Shown: positions 46,935-56,535 of the stretch, in pieces | Layout of the letters: every line of letters begins with the position of its first letter | Position numbering within the stretch: position 1 is the stretch's first letter | Source: Azotobacter chroococcum | Lineage (GTDB): Bacteria; Pseudomonadota; Gammaproteobacteria; Pseudomonadales; Pseudomonadaceae | Direction of reading: 5' to 3' | Length of the DNA stretch: 56,596 nucleotides | Assembly (NCBI RefSeq): GCF_004339665.1 | Contig: NZ_SMMU01000024.1 | Coordinates: 1 to 56,596 of the forward strand | Position numbers and translations under genes: made by a program | Notes under the pieces: generated by a model | Seen by the model: the letters and a program-made list of their open reading frames with translations, nothing else | The model's database searches: none | What the model was told of the DNA's origin: nothing

Positions 46935-47492
46935 ATGGCCACCCTGCCTAGAATCAACTTCACCCATACCGGCATACACTGCACTGACCTGGAGAACATG
47001 CTCGAGTTCTACTGCCAGAAGCTCGGCTTTATTGTCAGCGACAAAGGTGTTGCCTCAACCGGCCACCGTCTGTTCTTCATGACACAGAACCCGGAAGTTC
47101 ATCACCAAGTGGTGCTATTCGACGGTAAGCCGACTGATCTGCCATACAATCCGATCAACCAGTTGTCCTTCCTTCTGGATTCACTCAAGGACCTCAAGAG
47201 CTATTACCAATTCGCCAAGGAAAACGGCATCCGGGATATCGAGCAAATCGACCATGGCAATGCTTGGTCCATATATTTCAGGGATCCTGAGGGTAATCCG
47301 ATCGAGATGTATGTGGACTCGCCTTTCTACAGCAGCCAGCCCTGCCGCGAACCGCTGAATCTCGAGCAGAGTGATGAGCAGATCATCGCTCAGACGGAAG
47401 CCATGTGCCGTAGCCGCCCTGGCTTCCAGACCCGTGCCGAATGGATGCAGTCGATCCGCAAGCAGATCGACGAGCAACGCGTTCGCTGGTAA
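46935..47492 (+). CDS. VOC family protein (extradiol dioxygenase/glyoxalase fold)
   Basis: The 185-residue protein has a VOC repeat pair. INFTHTGIHCTDLENMLEFYCQKLGF starts the first unit, with a metal-type His; QLSFLLDSL and IYFRDPEGNPIEMYVDSPFY form the second, with a Glu ligand and the D-P-x-G-N motif. Such proteins are dioxygenases, lyases or isomerases. With FAH and ALDH in the same operon it may be a ring-cleaving dioxygenase, but it is shorter than classic two-domain extradiol enzymes. It has a clear ribosome site (CGGGAG). Confidence 0.75.
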   Translation: MATLPRINFTHTGIHCTDLENMLEFYCQKLGFIVSDKGVASTGHRLFFMTQNPEVHHQVVLFDGKPTDLPYNPINQLSFLLDSLKDLKSYYQFAKENGIRDIEQIDHGNAWSIYFRDPEGNPIEMYVDSPFYSSQPCREPLNLEQSDEQIIAQTEAMCRSRPGFQTRAEWMQSIRKQIDEQRVRW

Positions 47493-47550
47493 CCCATCTT
47501 GTGCGGCCTGACATGTTCAGGCCGCCAGACATGCAGGTATGTGACGCCCT

Positions 47551-48981
47551 ATGTACAAGAATTTAATAGCAGGGGAGTGGCGCGAAGGAACAGGCACTCG
47601 CGTGAACCTGAGCCCCTCGGACACCGCAGATCAAGTCGGTCTGTATACCCAGGCCAGCGCGCAGGATACCCTGGCTGCCATCGAGTCTGCGGAGCAGGCA
47701 CAACCAATATGGGCGGCCAGAAGTCTCCAGCAGCGAGCGGATGCGCTCGACTTCATTGGCAGTGAAATCCTCGCCCGACGTGAAGAACTCGGCATATTAC
47801 TGGCCCGTGAGGAAGGCAAGGTGCTGGTCGAAGCCATCGCCGAAGTCACTCGCGCAGGGCAAGTCTTCAAGTTTTTCGCCGGTGAGGTGCTGCGCATTCA
47901 AGGCGAACACATGGCCTCGGTGCGCCCTGGGATCGAGATCGATATTCTGCGTCAACCGGTCGGGGTCGTCGCCATCATAACCCCTTGGAACTTCCCTATT
48001 GCGATTCCAGCCTGGAAGATTGCTCCGGCCTTGGCCTATGGCAACAGCGTGGTTTTCAAGCCGGCCGACCTGGTTCCCGGTTCCGCCTGGGCGTTGAGTG
48101 AAATCATCAGTCGTGCCGGGCTACCGGACGGCACCTTCAATCTTCTGATGGGCCGCGGCGGGGTCGTTGGCCAGGCCATGGTCGAATCACCACGGGTCAA
48201 AGCCATCAGCTTCACCGGCTCGGCGGAGACCGGACGCAACCTGCTGCAAACTGCCAGCGCCCGCTTCGCCAAGTTGCAGTTGGAAATGGGCGGCAAGAAT
48301 CCTCTGGTGATCATGAATGACGCGGACTTGGCGCAGGCCATCGAGTGCGCGGTTCAAGGCTCCTACTTCTCCACGGGACAACGATGCACTGCGTCGTCAC
48401 GCTTCATCGTCGAGAAAGGCATCTACCGGCGATTTGTCGAAGGCGTTCAGGAGCGATTGGAGAGCCTGCGCGTCGGCCACGCACTACATGCCGACAGCCA
48501 GATCGGCCCAGTGGCAGACCAGGCGCAATATGAGCAGAATCTGAATTACGTCAGCATCGGGCAAGCGGAGGGGGCCGTACTGGCCACCGGTGGTCAGCCT
48601 TTGAAGCGCGATACCCACGGATACTTCATGAGCCCTGCGCTGTTCATCGATACCGCAGCGGATATGCGTATCGCCCAGGAGGAAATCTTCGGCCCCATCG
48701 CCTGCGCGATACCAGCCGATAACTACGAACATGCCCTGCAGCTCGCCAACGGTACGCCTTTCGGCTTATCTGCCGGCATCTGCACGACTTCGCTGAAATA
48801 CGCCACGCATTTCAAGCAACACGTGCAAAGCGGAATGGTGATGGTGAACACGCCCACTGCAGGGGTGGATTATCACGTTCCTTTTGGAGGGACTAAAGGT
48901 TCCAGTTACGGACCCCGGGAACAAGGCCGCTACGCCGCCGAATTTTTTACCACAGTTAAGACCGCATATACGCACGTGTGA
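47551..48981 (+). CDS. NAD(P)-dependent aldehyde dehydrogenase
   Basis: The 476-residue protein has the ALDH superfamily marks [31 protein letters not shown] (cofactor site), [11 protein letters not shown] (catalytic Glu region) and GQRCTASSR with the nucleophile Cys. It is similar in style to 2,5-dioxovalerate/semialdehyde dehydrogenases. It is third in the FAH-VOC-ALDH operon and probably removes a semialdehyde intermediate. It is followed directly by a broken etfA fragment, so the original downstream gene order is lost. Confidence 0.85.
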   Translation: MYKNLIAGEWREGTGTRVNLSPSDTADQVGLYTQASAQDTLAAIESAEQAQPIWAARSLQQRADALDFIGSEILARREELGILLAREEGKVLVEAIAEVTRAGQVFKFFAGEVLRIQGEHMASVRPGIEIDILRQPVGVVAIITPWNFPIAIPAWKIAPALAYGNSVVFKPADLVPGSAWALSEIISRAGLPDGTFNLLMGRGGVVGQAMVESPRVKAISFTGSAETGRNLLQTASARFAKLQLEMGGKNPLVIMNDADLAQAIECAVQGSYFSTGQRCTASSRFIVEKGIYRRFVEGVQERLESLRVGHALHADSQIGPVADQAQYEQNLNYVSIGQAEGAVLATGGQPLKRDTHGYFMSPALFIDTAADMRIAQEEIFGPIACAIPADNYEHALQLANGTPFGLSAGICTTSLKYATHFKQHVQSGMVMVNTPTAGVDYHVPFGGTKGSSYGPREQGRYAAEFFTTVKTAYTHV

Positions 48982-49009
48982 GCCATACCACAACTCACAT
49001 ACATCGCGG

Positions 49010-49171
49010 TTGGGCATCTCCGGGGCGATCCAGCACCTGGTGGGGATGAAGGGCACGAAGGTGATCGTGGCGCTCAACAAGGCTCTCGAGGCACCGATAT
49101 TCCAGGTGGCCGACTACAGCCTGGTGGTGGATCTGTTCGAGGCTGTTCCAGAATTGGAAAAAGGTCTGTAA
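49010..49171 (+). pseudogene. etfA: 3' fragment of electron transfer flavoprotein alpha subunit
   Basis: The translated [20 protein letters not shown] and [20 protein letters not shown] fit the last 50 or so residues of EtfA, including the FAD-binding SGAIQH motif. No upstream part is present. It is GC-rich next to AT-rich DNA. A recombination scar from a lost etf operon. Confidence 0.88.
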
Positions 49172-49482
49172 GTATCATCTAGAACCTGTTATTGAGCCTT
49201 GGAAAAATTTTTAAATATCAATATGTCATGATGATTTTCTGAGCATGAAAATATCGAAAAAATCTTTGCTTATCGAGTAGATACAGCTTGGTTGATAACA
49301 GGCTCTTGAATCAGGGCTTTCAAGGTATTCTCTTGTAGCCCATTGATTTTTATTTTCCTGCACATGAGCTTTATGCATTGAGGCCAGGCAGAACTACTTG
49401 ATTGAACTAACGCCCTGAAGTACCGGGCACTGTTAATCAAGAGCGGCGTCATAATGTTTTACCCATGCGGAGGTATACTGAT
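49172..49482. other. AT-rich intergenic region
   Basis: About 310 bases of AT-rich sequence. AACCTGTTATTGAGCC (49183-49198) has a partial inverse near 49294-49307 (TTGATAACAGGCTC), giving an imperfect inverted repeat around a 100-base core. A 60-codon minus-strand frame (49270-49452) is not recognisable as a gene. Confidence 0.45.
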
Positions 49483-49899
49483 ATGCAGTTGAAGTCCGTT
49501 CTCGAGCTGAAAGAAGTAGATGGCATGCTGGCTGCCGCGGAAGAAGAAGCCATTCACAATGGTTGGGCGGTTTCCATCGCAGTCGTTGATGATGGCGGGC
49601 ACCTAGTCGCGTTCCGACGCCTGCCCGGAGCTTCCAAGTCCTCAGCCCAGATCGCTATCGACAAGGCGCGCTGCTCAGCTCTTACCCACCGTCCCACGAG
49701 TTTCTTTGCCGAGATGATGGCAGCCGGACATGCAGGTGCTGCGTCTCTTGCAGGAGTAATTCCGATGGGAGGCGGCCTACCTGTCCTGTTTGAAGGCCAA
49801 GTCGTTGGCGGCATTGCCGTAAGCGGTGTGAAGTCCGAGTTCGATGTGCAGATCGCCAAGGCAGGCCTGGCTTTCATTGTGCGCGACGAAAATCATTAA
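49483..49899 (+). CDS. GlcG/HbpS family protein
   Basis: The 138-residue protein of the GlcG/HbpS/PduO-C family has an AxxxAxxxGWAVSIAVVDDGGHLVAFRRLPGA opening, and GVIPMGGGLPVLFEGQVVGGIAVSGVK as the C-terminal GGxP and GAIGVSG-type block. Members bind heme or cobalamin or act as small enzyme-associated proteins. GGAGG lies nine bases before the ATG at 49483. It stands alone between broken genes in the island. Confidence 0.82.
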   Translation: MQLKSVLELKEVDGMLAAAEEEAIHNGWAVSIAVVDDGGHLVAFRRLPGASKSSAQIAIDKARCSALTHRPTSFFAEMMAAGHAGAASLAGVIPMGGGLPVLFEGQVVGGIAVSGVKSEFDVQIAKAGLAFIVRDENH

Positions 49900-50019
49900 C
49901 ACGCTTTTGAGTCATTAGCCGAGGAGTGGATCATACCCCAACAGCCTGACTACTCGTGCCATCGCACGAATGAATAAGCTCAATTATTACAACAATAAAA
50001 AAACAGAAGAGGTTTTTTC

Positions 50020-50370
50020 ATGAAGATGCAGCATATCCGTCAGGCAAGCCCGGAATGTTCCTCTCGCACCATCAGTTACATTGATGCTGCTATCGTCCTG
50101 TATTCAGCATCGGCCAATACCGATACTCCAGAAAAGCTGTGCGAACGCAAGCGCAAGCTGCTCGATGCGTTTGTGTACGGTGTCATTGGTATTGATTCAG
50201 CGCGCCTGTCAGACAATTTTCCCAAGTCTACGGTGAAAGCTTGTTCTTCGATGCAAATAGCATCGTCAATGCTCAGTCGATGGTCGACCTGGTCAAGCCG
50301 CTATCGGTGCCGGGCTCACGGCTCAAGGAAATCCTGCTGCCCGCGGAGCAGATATCGGGCAACTGGTAAC
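50020..50370 (+). pseudogene. Frameshifted small gene of unknown family
   Basis: An ATG with good AGAAGAGG upstream opens a frame of about 60 sensible codons (MKMQHIRQASPEC...). The sensible-looking protein then continues in a different frame from about 50211 (VYGESLFFDANSIVNAQSMV and following, to ISGNW and TAA at 50368-50370). The shift lies around 50200-50228. I do not recognise the family. The gene is probably inactive. Confidence 0.5.
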
Positions 50371-50579
50371 TGTCTAATCATCGTCAGCTTGACTGCCAGG
50401 CACTCAAGCAAAATATTCTTGGATTCTCTGTTGCTCTGAACCAAGTCTCCTGTATTTCAGTGGCTTGCACAGACAAAGTATGAGAAAAAATTGAATTATT
50501 TTCTTTTTGTCCTTGGAAAATGATTATTCTGATTTCTCATATATGCTCTCTATATAACAAAAACAAAATCCAGGTAGTC

Positions 50580-51449
50580 ATGAAAATAAAATCTGTATTA
50601 TCTATGTTGGTCGGAGCTATGATTTTTAGCTCAACTGCATTTTCGGAAGAGAATCTCCCTCAAGCCCGATACAATCCCCCATCACCGTCAGATGTGCCGG
50701 AGAAAGTGCAGAAGAAGGAAGGCAAATCGCCACTACTCTGGCAGGATAACAGTGTGACTTATTTATGGGGCAAAGACGATCAAGTCACTACGCATATCCG
50801 ACAGAACTTAACCTTCGAGCACTTCAGCCTCTGGACATGGGGGGACCTTTGGGCCTTCTGGGATAACTACTGGTTCAACGGCGGCTCGACCCAAAACGGT
50901 AACCATTGGTATTACGGCGAGATAACGCCTCGTTTCAGCTTCGGCAAGTTGACAGGCAAAGATCTGTCGTTCGGGCCCGTCAAGGATGTACTTCTGGCCG
51001 TCTCCTACCAGTACGGCCAGGGTGATGTGGAAGCGTTTCGGGTCGGCCCAGGCTTTGATTTTGATATCCCGGGTTTCAATTTTGCCCAGTTGAATATTCT
51101 CTACATCAAACCGGAGGGCAATCGGCATGCATCCGGTTCCTGGATGCTCAACCCGGTATGGTCGATCACCTTTCCGGTGGGCCGTTCGGATATTCTCTTC
51201 GACGGCTTCATGGATTGGACCATAAACAACAGGAGCGACAGTAGCGATCCGAGTCGGAACTATCATGCCAATCTCCATTTCAATCCGCAGATAAAATATG
51301 ACCTTGGTAAATTAATGAAGATTGGGGAAAAACATTTGTATGTCGGCGTCGAATATAACTACTGGTCAAATAAGTATGGCATAAAGGATTCATCACACTT
51401 CGATACCAACCAAAGCAGCACTAGTCTACTAATCAAATATCACTTCTGA
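50580..51449 (+). CDS. Outer membrane channel, Tsx/DUF5020-like
   Basis: The 289-residue protein has a signal peptide (1-22, STAFSEE) and many aromatic-rich alternating strands, ending in LLIKYHF with terminal Phe as in outer membrane barrels. NLTFEHFSLWTWGDLWAFWDNYWF and NGNHWYYGEITPRFSFGKLTG match the nucleoside-specific channel-like family. It probably admits the catabolic substrate of the island. The start at 50580 is set by the signal sequence. The gene is more AT-rich than the genome core. Confidence 0.75.
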   Translation: MKIKSVLSMLVGAMIFSSTAFSEENLPQARYNPPSPSDVPEKVQKKEGKSPLLWQDNSVTYLWGKDDQVTTHIRQNLTFEHFSLWTWGDLWAFWDNYWFNGGSTQNGNHWYYGEITPRFSFGKLTGKDLSFGPVKDVLLAVSYQYGQGDVEAFRVGPGFDFDIPGFNFAQLNILYIKPEGNRHASGSWMLNPVWSITFPVGRSDILFDGFMDWTINNRSDSSDPSRNYHANLHFNPQIKYDLGKLMKIGEKHLYVGVEYNYWSNKYGIKDSSHFDTNQSSTSLLIKYHF

Positions 51450-51620
51450 GCCATGGGCAGCCGAGGGAGCTCTGCAAAAATACATGCCCATCCGCTCCCC
51501 CGGCATTGGGAGGCCAGTATCGGCAAGATGTGATTGCCGGCCACTTACACTGCTCCTGGCTACATGCGACCATGACTACCCATTGAGCTCCGGGAGGCGT
51601 CCATATAAGTAAGGCCTACC

Positions 51621-52307
51621 TTAACTCTTATCAGGATAGACTCTATGGATCGCATCTATCACGTGCTCTAATGTTCCGGTGATATGCTCATTGAGCAGAG
51701 TTATCGTCTTTTCAGAATTTCGAGCCAAGGCCATGTCCATCAACTGCTTATGCTCACCGCTTTTACGACGTATTGTGGTGCGATGGAGCGCTGAGAAGCG
51801 ACGATAACGATCAGCGCGATCAAAAAGTGGATCGATTACCTTTAACAGTAGTCTTGAGGAGCAGGCAGAAAACAGAGCAAAGTGAAATGCCTTATGTCGC
51901 TCGGCCCACTCATCGTCCAGCACGACTGACACGCTACCCAACCTCTTCTCAACCAGCTCCAGGCGATGGAACGCTCCCAGTACATTGGCCTCCCACGTAT
52001 CATCACCATGTTTGATTGCATCGGCTAGGGCTTCGCTTTCCAACAAGCAGCGTAGGTGGGTAAGCTCACGAAAATCATCCACGGATAAACTTGCCACTCG
52101 GAAGCCTTTGTTTTCACTGGCCTCGACGATCCCTTCTTGGGCCAGACGATTGAGCGCCTCTCTAATTGGTGAACTGCTCAATCCATAAGACTTGGAGAGT
52201 TCTGCCACCTTGAGCTTTTCACCAGGCGCCAGTTCACAGCAAATAATCGACTTCTTCATCTGCTGCAGCGCCACATCGATTAGAGAACCATTTTGAGTGC
52301 TAAGCAT
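51621..52307 (-). CDS. GntR family regulator, FCD subfamily
   Basis: The 228-residue regulator has an N-terminal winged helix (IDVALQQMKKSIICCELAPGEKLKVAELSKSYGLSSSPIREALNRLAQEGIV) and a C-terminal all-helical FCD ligand domain with metal-site residues (D...H in LTHLRCLLESEALADA, HKAFHFALF, EHKQLMDMAL). It probably represses island genes until a small organic acid binds. The ATG at 52307 follows the palindrome GCATAATTTTATGC, so it likely controls itself. The gene ends AAGGCCTACCTTAAC. Confidence 0.87.
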   Translation of the reverse strand: MLSTQNGSLIDVALQQMKKSIICCELAPGEKLKVAELSKSYGLSSSPIREALNRLAQEGIVEASENKGFRVASLSVDDFRELTHLRCLLESEALADAIKHGDDTWEANVLGAFHRLELVEKRLGSVSVVLDDEWAERHKAFHFALFSACSSRLLLKVIDPLFDRADRYRRFSALHRTTIRRKSGEHKQLMDMALARNSEKTITLLNEHITGTLEHVIDAIHRVYPDKS

Positions 52308-52317
52308 AGACTTATAC

Positions 52318-52620
52318 TTACCCTGATTTTGTAAGCATAATTTTATGCGCAAAACTCAATTTATGCAATTTCAAGTGCCGGCAAAAATTAATCCGATATT
52401 TCTCGCCATAACCCGACAGCACCCGGTGCACATGGCTGCAGAATGGCTGGAAGCTTTGGTAGGCGCTCAGGGGCAACCATTCGTACTTGATCCTCCGCCA
52501 GAGCATCTCGGTCGGGTCGAGCTCTGGCGAGTAGGGAGGCAGGAAGATCGCATGGATTCGTTGTGCCCTCCCTTCCAGCCGCTTGCGCTGAGACAAGGCG
52601 GAGCGGTCAATGCTGGACGG
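52318..52620 (-). mobile_element. IS630-family transposase 3' remnant
   Basis: The minus strand encodes SIDRSALSQRKRLEGRAQRI then HAIFLPPYSPELDPTEMLWR and IKYEWLPLSAYQSF. This is the C-terminal part of the IS630 DDE transposase, with the final Glu of the triad. The first two thirds are missing. It abuts the GntR promoter and marks the right edge of the island. Confidence 0.85.
52335..52348. promoter_or_regulatory. Candidate autoregulatory operator of the GntR gene
   Basis: GCATAATTTTATGC is a perfect 6+2+6 palindrome 28 bases before the GntR ATG. The right part extends to TTTTATGCGCAAAA, similar to the site in front of the FAH gene. Confidence 0.5.
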
Positions 52621-52692
52621 GGTGGCGGTGTCCCGTTTGATAGGAGCCAGTCCAGCTGCCTTTCCCGGGAAAATGCGATGAGCCTTGATTAT

Positions 52693-53613
52693 TCATGACA
52701 TGGTGAGATTGGCCACCAGGCAATAACGCCGTGCTTCTTCCACCAGCCAGTCGTGGAAGGCGCATAGTGCCGCCGACTTAACTTTGCGCTCAGGAATGAT
52801 CAGATAATAGGCCTTGTCGTTCGCATTCAGATAGGTGTGCTGCATCGGCACAATCAGGCGCTCTTCGTCCAACTCGCGCTGGATTAACATGGGTGGGATC
52901 AATGCTACGCCCATGCCATGCATGGCAGCCTGGGCCAGCATAGAGAACAGCTCGTAGCGCGGCCCGCTCATGTCGCCTTCGACCTGCAGGCCGAGTGAGC
53001 CGAACCACTGGCGCCAGGCATAGGGGCGGGTGCTCTGCTGTAGCAGTGGCAGGGTGGCGATCTGCTGTGCGTCGAGTTGGCGCAGCGGTGCAATCAGCTC
53101 TGGGCTGCACACCGGCACCGAAATCTCGCGCATCAGGAAATAGGACTCAGTCCCTGGCCAGCCGGCATCTCCGCAGTGCAGCGCGACATCGAAATCGGTG
53201 TCGGCGAACAGGAAGGGACGGGTGCGCGTGGTCAGATTCACCGTAACTTCCGGGTGCAGTCGCTGGAACTCCTTCAGTCGCGGCAGCAACCACTGGGTAG
53301 CGAAGGTTGGCACCACCGCCAGCTCAATGCTGGTGCTGCCCTGTTGCCCCATGACAGCCAGTGTTTCGCGCTCCACTGCATCCAACTGGGTGGCAATGCG
53401 CCGGCTGTAGGACAGCCCGTCCTCGGTCAGCCTGACGCCACGGCGGGTGCGGCGGAATAGTTCGATGCCCAGAAAGGTCTCTAGGCTGGCAATCTGCCTA
53501 CATATTGCGCTCTGAGTCAGCGCCAACTCCTCAGCGGCCTTGGTGAAGCTCTGATGGCGCGCCGCTGCCTCGAAGGCGATTAGCGCGGCGGTGCTGGGAA
53601 TCTTGCGACGCAT
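52693..53613 (-). CDS. gcdR: LysR-type regulator of glutarate catabolism
   Basis: The 306-residue LysR protein has a wHTH ([40 protein letters not shown], GcvA-like) and an effector domain. It is transcribed divergently from gcdH, as GcdR is in P. aeruginosa and P. putida, where it activates gcdH-gcdG in response to glutarate. The gene order gcdR/gcdH/gcdG makes the assignment likely. The 154-base gap holds the shared control region; imperfect repeats with TCACA (TGTCACATCCTCACACATC) lie near the gcdR start. Confidence 0.82.
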   Translation of the reverse strand: MRRKIPSTAALIAFEAAARHQSFTKAAEELALTQSAICRQIASLETFLGIELFRRTRRGVRLTEDGLSYSRRIATQLDAVERETLAVMGQQGSTSIELAVVPTFATQWLLPRLKEFQRLHPEVTVNLTTRTRPFLFADTDFDVALHCGDAGWPGTESYFLMREISVPVCSPELIAPLRQLDAQQIATLPLLQQSTRPYAWRQWFGSLGLQVEGDMSGPRYELFSMLAQAAMHGMGVALIPPMLIQRELDEERLIVPMQHTYLNANDKAYYLIIPERKVKSAALCAFHDWLVEEARRYCLVANLTMS

Positions 53614-53767
53614 GTGTCACATCCTCACACATCAGCGAGTAAAGCATCTCGGAGTGATCAATCAGCACAATAGCGTGCGAAATAGTCGTTTGCTACCAAC
53701 ACTTGCCGATAACTACGATCAGCCCATTCAAGCCTTCGCCAACAACAGCATCTCGAGGATGGTATTT

Positions 53768-54949
53768 ATGGCTGGTAAAGTCAGTTTCCAATGGGAAGAT
53801 CCACTGCTGCTCGACCAGCAGCTGACCGACGAAGAACGTATGGTGCAGGCCAGCGCGCAGAAGTTCTCTGCCGGCCAACTGGCGCCGCGGGTGCTGGAGG
53901 CCTTTCGCCATGAGCACACCGATCCGGCGATTTTCCGCGAGATGGGCGAAACCGGCCTGCTCGGCGCGACCATTCCCGCCGAATACGGCGGTAGCGGCCT
54001 CAACTATGTGTGCTACGGCCTGATTGCCCGCGAGGTCGAGCGCATCGACTCCGGTTACCGCTCGATGTTGAGCGTGCAGTCGTCGCTGGTGATGGTGCCG
54101 ATCAACGAATTCGGCAATGAAGCCACCAAGCAGAAATACCTGCCGAAGCTGGCCAGCGGTGAGTTGATCGGCTGCTTCGGCCTGACCGAGCCGGACCACG
54201 GCTCCGACCCGGGCTCGATGATCACCCGGGCGAAGAAGGTCGAGGGCGGTTATCGCCTGACCGGCAGCAAGATGTGGATCACCAACTCGCCCATCGCCGA
54301 TGTGTTTGTGGTCTGGGCCAAGGACGACGCCGGCGATATCCGCGGCTTTGTGCTGGAGAAGGGCTGGGAAGGCCTGAGCGCCCCGGCGATCCATGGCAAG
54401 GTCGGCTTGCGCGCCTCGATCACCGGCGAGATCGTCATGGATAACGTGTTCGTGCCGGAAGAGAACGCCTTCCCTGAAGTAAGAGGTCTCAAGGGACCCT
54501 TTACCTGTCTGAACTCGGCCCGCTACGGCATCGCCTGGGGTGCTCTGGGCGCCGCCGAGGCCTGTTGGCACACCGCCCGCCAATATGTTCTGGACCGTCA
54601 TCAGTTTGGCCGCCCGCTGGCCGCCAATCAGTTGATCCAGAAGAAGCTGGCCGACATGCAGACCGAGATCTGCCTGGCCCTGCAGGGCTGCCTGCGTCTG
54701 GGGCGGATGAAGGACGAAGGCACCGCAGCGGTGGAGATCACCTCAATCATGAAGCGCAACAGCTGCGGCAAGTCGCTGGAGATCGCCCGTCTGGCCCGCG
54801 ACATGCTGGGCGGCAACGGCATCAGCGACGAGTTCGGTATAGCGCGGCATTTGGTCAATCTGGAAGTGGTTAATACCTACGAGGGAACTCATGACATTCA
54901 TGCACTGATCTTGGGTCGCGCTCAGACCGGGCTTCAGTCGTTTTCCTAA
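53768..54949 (+). CDS. gcdH: Glutaryl-CoA dehydrogenase
   Basis: The 393-residue acyl-CoA dehydrogenase oxidises and decarboxylates glutaryl-CoA to crotonyl-CoA in lysine and glutarate degradation, with FAD and ETF. Family marks are [16 protein letters not shown] (substrate-binding region), [18 protein letters not shown] (FAD contact), and the C-terminal [44 protein letters not shown] with the catalytic Glu in YEGTHD. The start at 53768 has GAGGATGG in front; the open frame upstream to 53591 is not coding. It is followed by the CoA-transferase. Confidence 0.93.
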   Translation: MAGKVSFQWEDPLLLDQQLTDEERMVQASAQKFSAGQLAPRVLEAFRHEHTDPAIFREMGETGLLGATIPAEYGGSGLNYVCYGLIAREVERIDSGYRSMLSVQSSLVMVPINEFGNEATKQKYLPKLASGELIGCFGLTEPDHGSDPGSMITRAKKVEGGYRLTGSKMWITNSPIADVFVVWAKDDAGDIRGFVLEKGWEGLSAPAIHGKVGLRASITGEIVMDNVFVPEENAFPEVRGLKGPFTCLNSARYGIAWGALGAAEACWHTARQYVLDRHQFGRPLAANQLIQKKLADMQTEICLALQGCLRLGRMKDEGTAAVEITSIMKRNSCGKSLEIARLARDMLGGNGISDEFGIARHLVNLEVVNTYEGTHDIHALILGRAQTGLQSFS

Positions 54950-55165
54950 AAGCAGCCAAACGCCGTAGCTTGCAGGACAAAATTTTTAGAGTCTGTTATT
55001 AACTAAGTTTAAATAATTAATGGATAAGAATCTTACCAACTCTTGCGGTCAGCAGAATTGAATATATCCATTGATGTTTAAAAGTTCTGATAGCGATTAA
55101 CTATAGGTTCTGGAAATTTCGTCCTGCATAGTCGATTTATCCTGCTCAACTACGGAGAACCCGTG
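54950..55165. other. AT-rich spacer between gcdH and gcdG
   Basis: The 216-base gap includes an AT-rich stretch (about 54980-55110) unlike the genes around it. GAGTCTGTTATTAACTAAG (about 54990-55008) resembles the end sequence near 49183-49198. No gene is seen. It may carry a separate promoter for gcdG. Confidence 0.35.
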
Positions 55166-56389
55166 ATGTCTGGAGCTCTATCGCATATCCGCGTGCTTGA
55201 TCTGTCCCGCGTACTGGCCGGCCCCTGGGCCGGGCAGATTCTCGCTGATCTCGGCGCCGAGGTGCTCAAGGTCGAGCGTCCCGGCACGGGCGACGACACC
55301 CGCCACTGGGGCCCGCCGTTTCTACGCGGCGCCAATGGCGAGAACACTTCGGAAGCAGCCTACTATCTGTGCGCCAACCGCAACAAGAAGTCGTTGACCG
55401 TTGACTTCACCCAGGCTGAAGGCCAGCGCATCATTCGCGATCTGGCGGCTCAATCCGACATTCTGCTGGAGAACTTCAAGGTCGGCGGCCTGGCCGCCTA
55501 CGGCCTGGACTATGCCAGCCTGCGCGAGATTAATCCGCGGTTGATCTACTGCTCAATTACCGGCTTCGGTCAGGACGGTCCCTACGCCCAGCGTCCTGGC
55601 TATGACTTCATGATCCAGGGCCTTGGCGGGCTAATGAGCCTGACTGGGCGCAGTGCAGGCGAGGAAGGTGCCGGGCCTATCAAAGTCGGTGTGGCCCTGG
55701 TCGACATTCTCACTGGCCTGTACGCTGCCACCTCCGTACTCGCTGCGTTGGCCCACCGCGACCAGTCCGGTCTTGGCCAGTATATCGACCTGGCGCTGCT
55801 CGACGTACAGGTGGCTTGTCTAGCCAACCAGGCGCAGAACTACCTGACCAGCGGCGTGGCTCCTTGCCGTATTGGCAACGCCCATCCGAACATAGTGCCG
55901 TACCAGGACTTTCCCAGTGCCGACGGCGACTTCATCCTCACCGTTGGCAATGACGGCCAGTTCCGCAGATTCTGCGAGGTCGCCGGCCATGGCGAGTGGG
56001 CCAGCGACCCGCGATTCGCTACTAATCAGTCGCGCGTCATTCATCGCGACGTTCTGATCCCCCTTATTCGCCAAGTGACGGTATTCAAGACCACCGCCGA
56101 GTGGATTGCCGCATTGGAAGTGGCCGGCGTGCCCTGTGGACCAATCAACGATTTGGCCAAAGTATTTGATGACCCGCAGGTTCAAGCTCGCGGCCTCAAA
56201 CTGGTCTTGCCGCATCCGCTGGCCGGCAGCGTACCGCAAGTGGCCAGCCCTATCCGCCTGTCGCTCACACCGGTGGAATACCGCAATGCTCCGCCATTGC
56301 TGGGGGAGCACACCGATGCAGTGCTGGCCGAGCGGCTCGGCTTGGGAACCGCGACCATCGCTGAGTTGCGCGAGCGGCAAGTGATTTGA
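55166..56389 (+). CDS. gcdG: CoA-transferase family III (glutarate:succinyl-CoA type)
   Basis: The 407-residue class III CoA transferase has SHIRVLDLSRVLAGPWAGQILADLGAEVLKVERP, the standard opening, then NRNKKSLTVDFTQAEGQRI and PGYDFMIQGLGGLMSLTG, with the catalytic Asp in VALVDILTGLYAATS. It follows gcdH, as the P. putida/P. aeruginosa GcdG that activates glutarate to glutaryl-CoA using succinyl-CoA. The start is the ATG at 55166; a GTG three bases upstream is in the same frame. GGAG lies upstream. Confidence 0.88.
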   Translation: MSGALSHIRVLDLSRVLAGPWAGQILADLGAEVLKVERPGTGDDTRHWGPPFLRGANGENTSEAAYYLCANRNKKSLTVDFTQAEGQRIIRDLAAQSDILLENFKVGGLAAYGLDYASLREINPRLIYCSITGFGQDGPYAQRPGYDFMIQGLGGLMSLTGRSAGEEGAGPIKVGVALVDILTGLYAATSVLAALAHRDQSGLGQYIDLALLDVQVACLANQAQNYLTSGVAPCRIGNAHPNIVPYQDFPSADGDFILTVGNDGQFRRFCEVAGHGEWASDPRFATNQSRVIHRDVLIPLIRQVTVFKTTAEWIAALEVAGVPCGPINDLAKVFDDPQVQARGLKLVLPHPLAGSVPQVASPIRLSLTPVEYRNAPPLLGEHTDAVLAERLGLGTATIAELRERQVI

Positions 56390-56535
56390 TCAAAGCTTTC
56401 TGCCTCGAAGAGCATTTGGTCGGATCCATTGAAGTGAGTCATGAGTTCGCAAGCTGTTTTCAACACATATCGCAGACCTCCGTTCGATCCGCTCGGAGGC
56501 AGTCTGCTCCCGGCACTCTCCAAGGAAAACCATCC

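Noticed and set aside
49270-49452. 60-codon minus-strand frame in the AT-rich spacer
   Set aside because: No family resemblance and a weak ribosome context; more likely inside a small repeat element.
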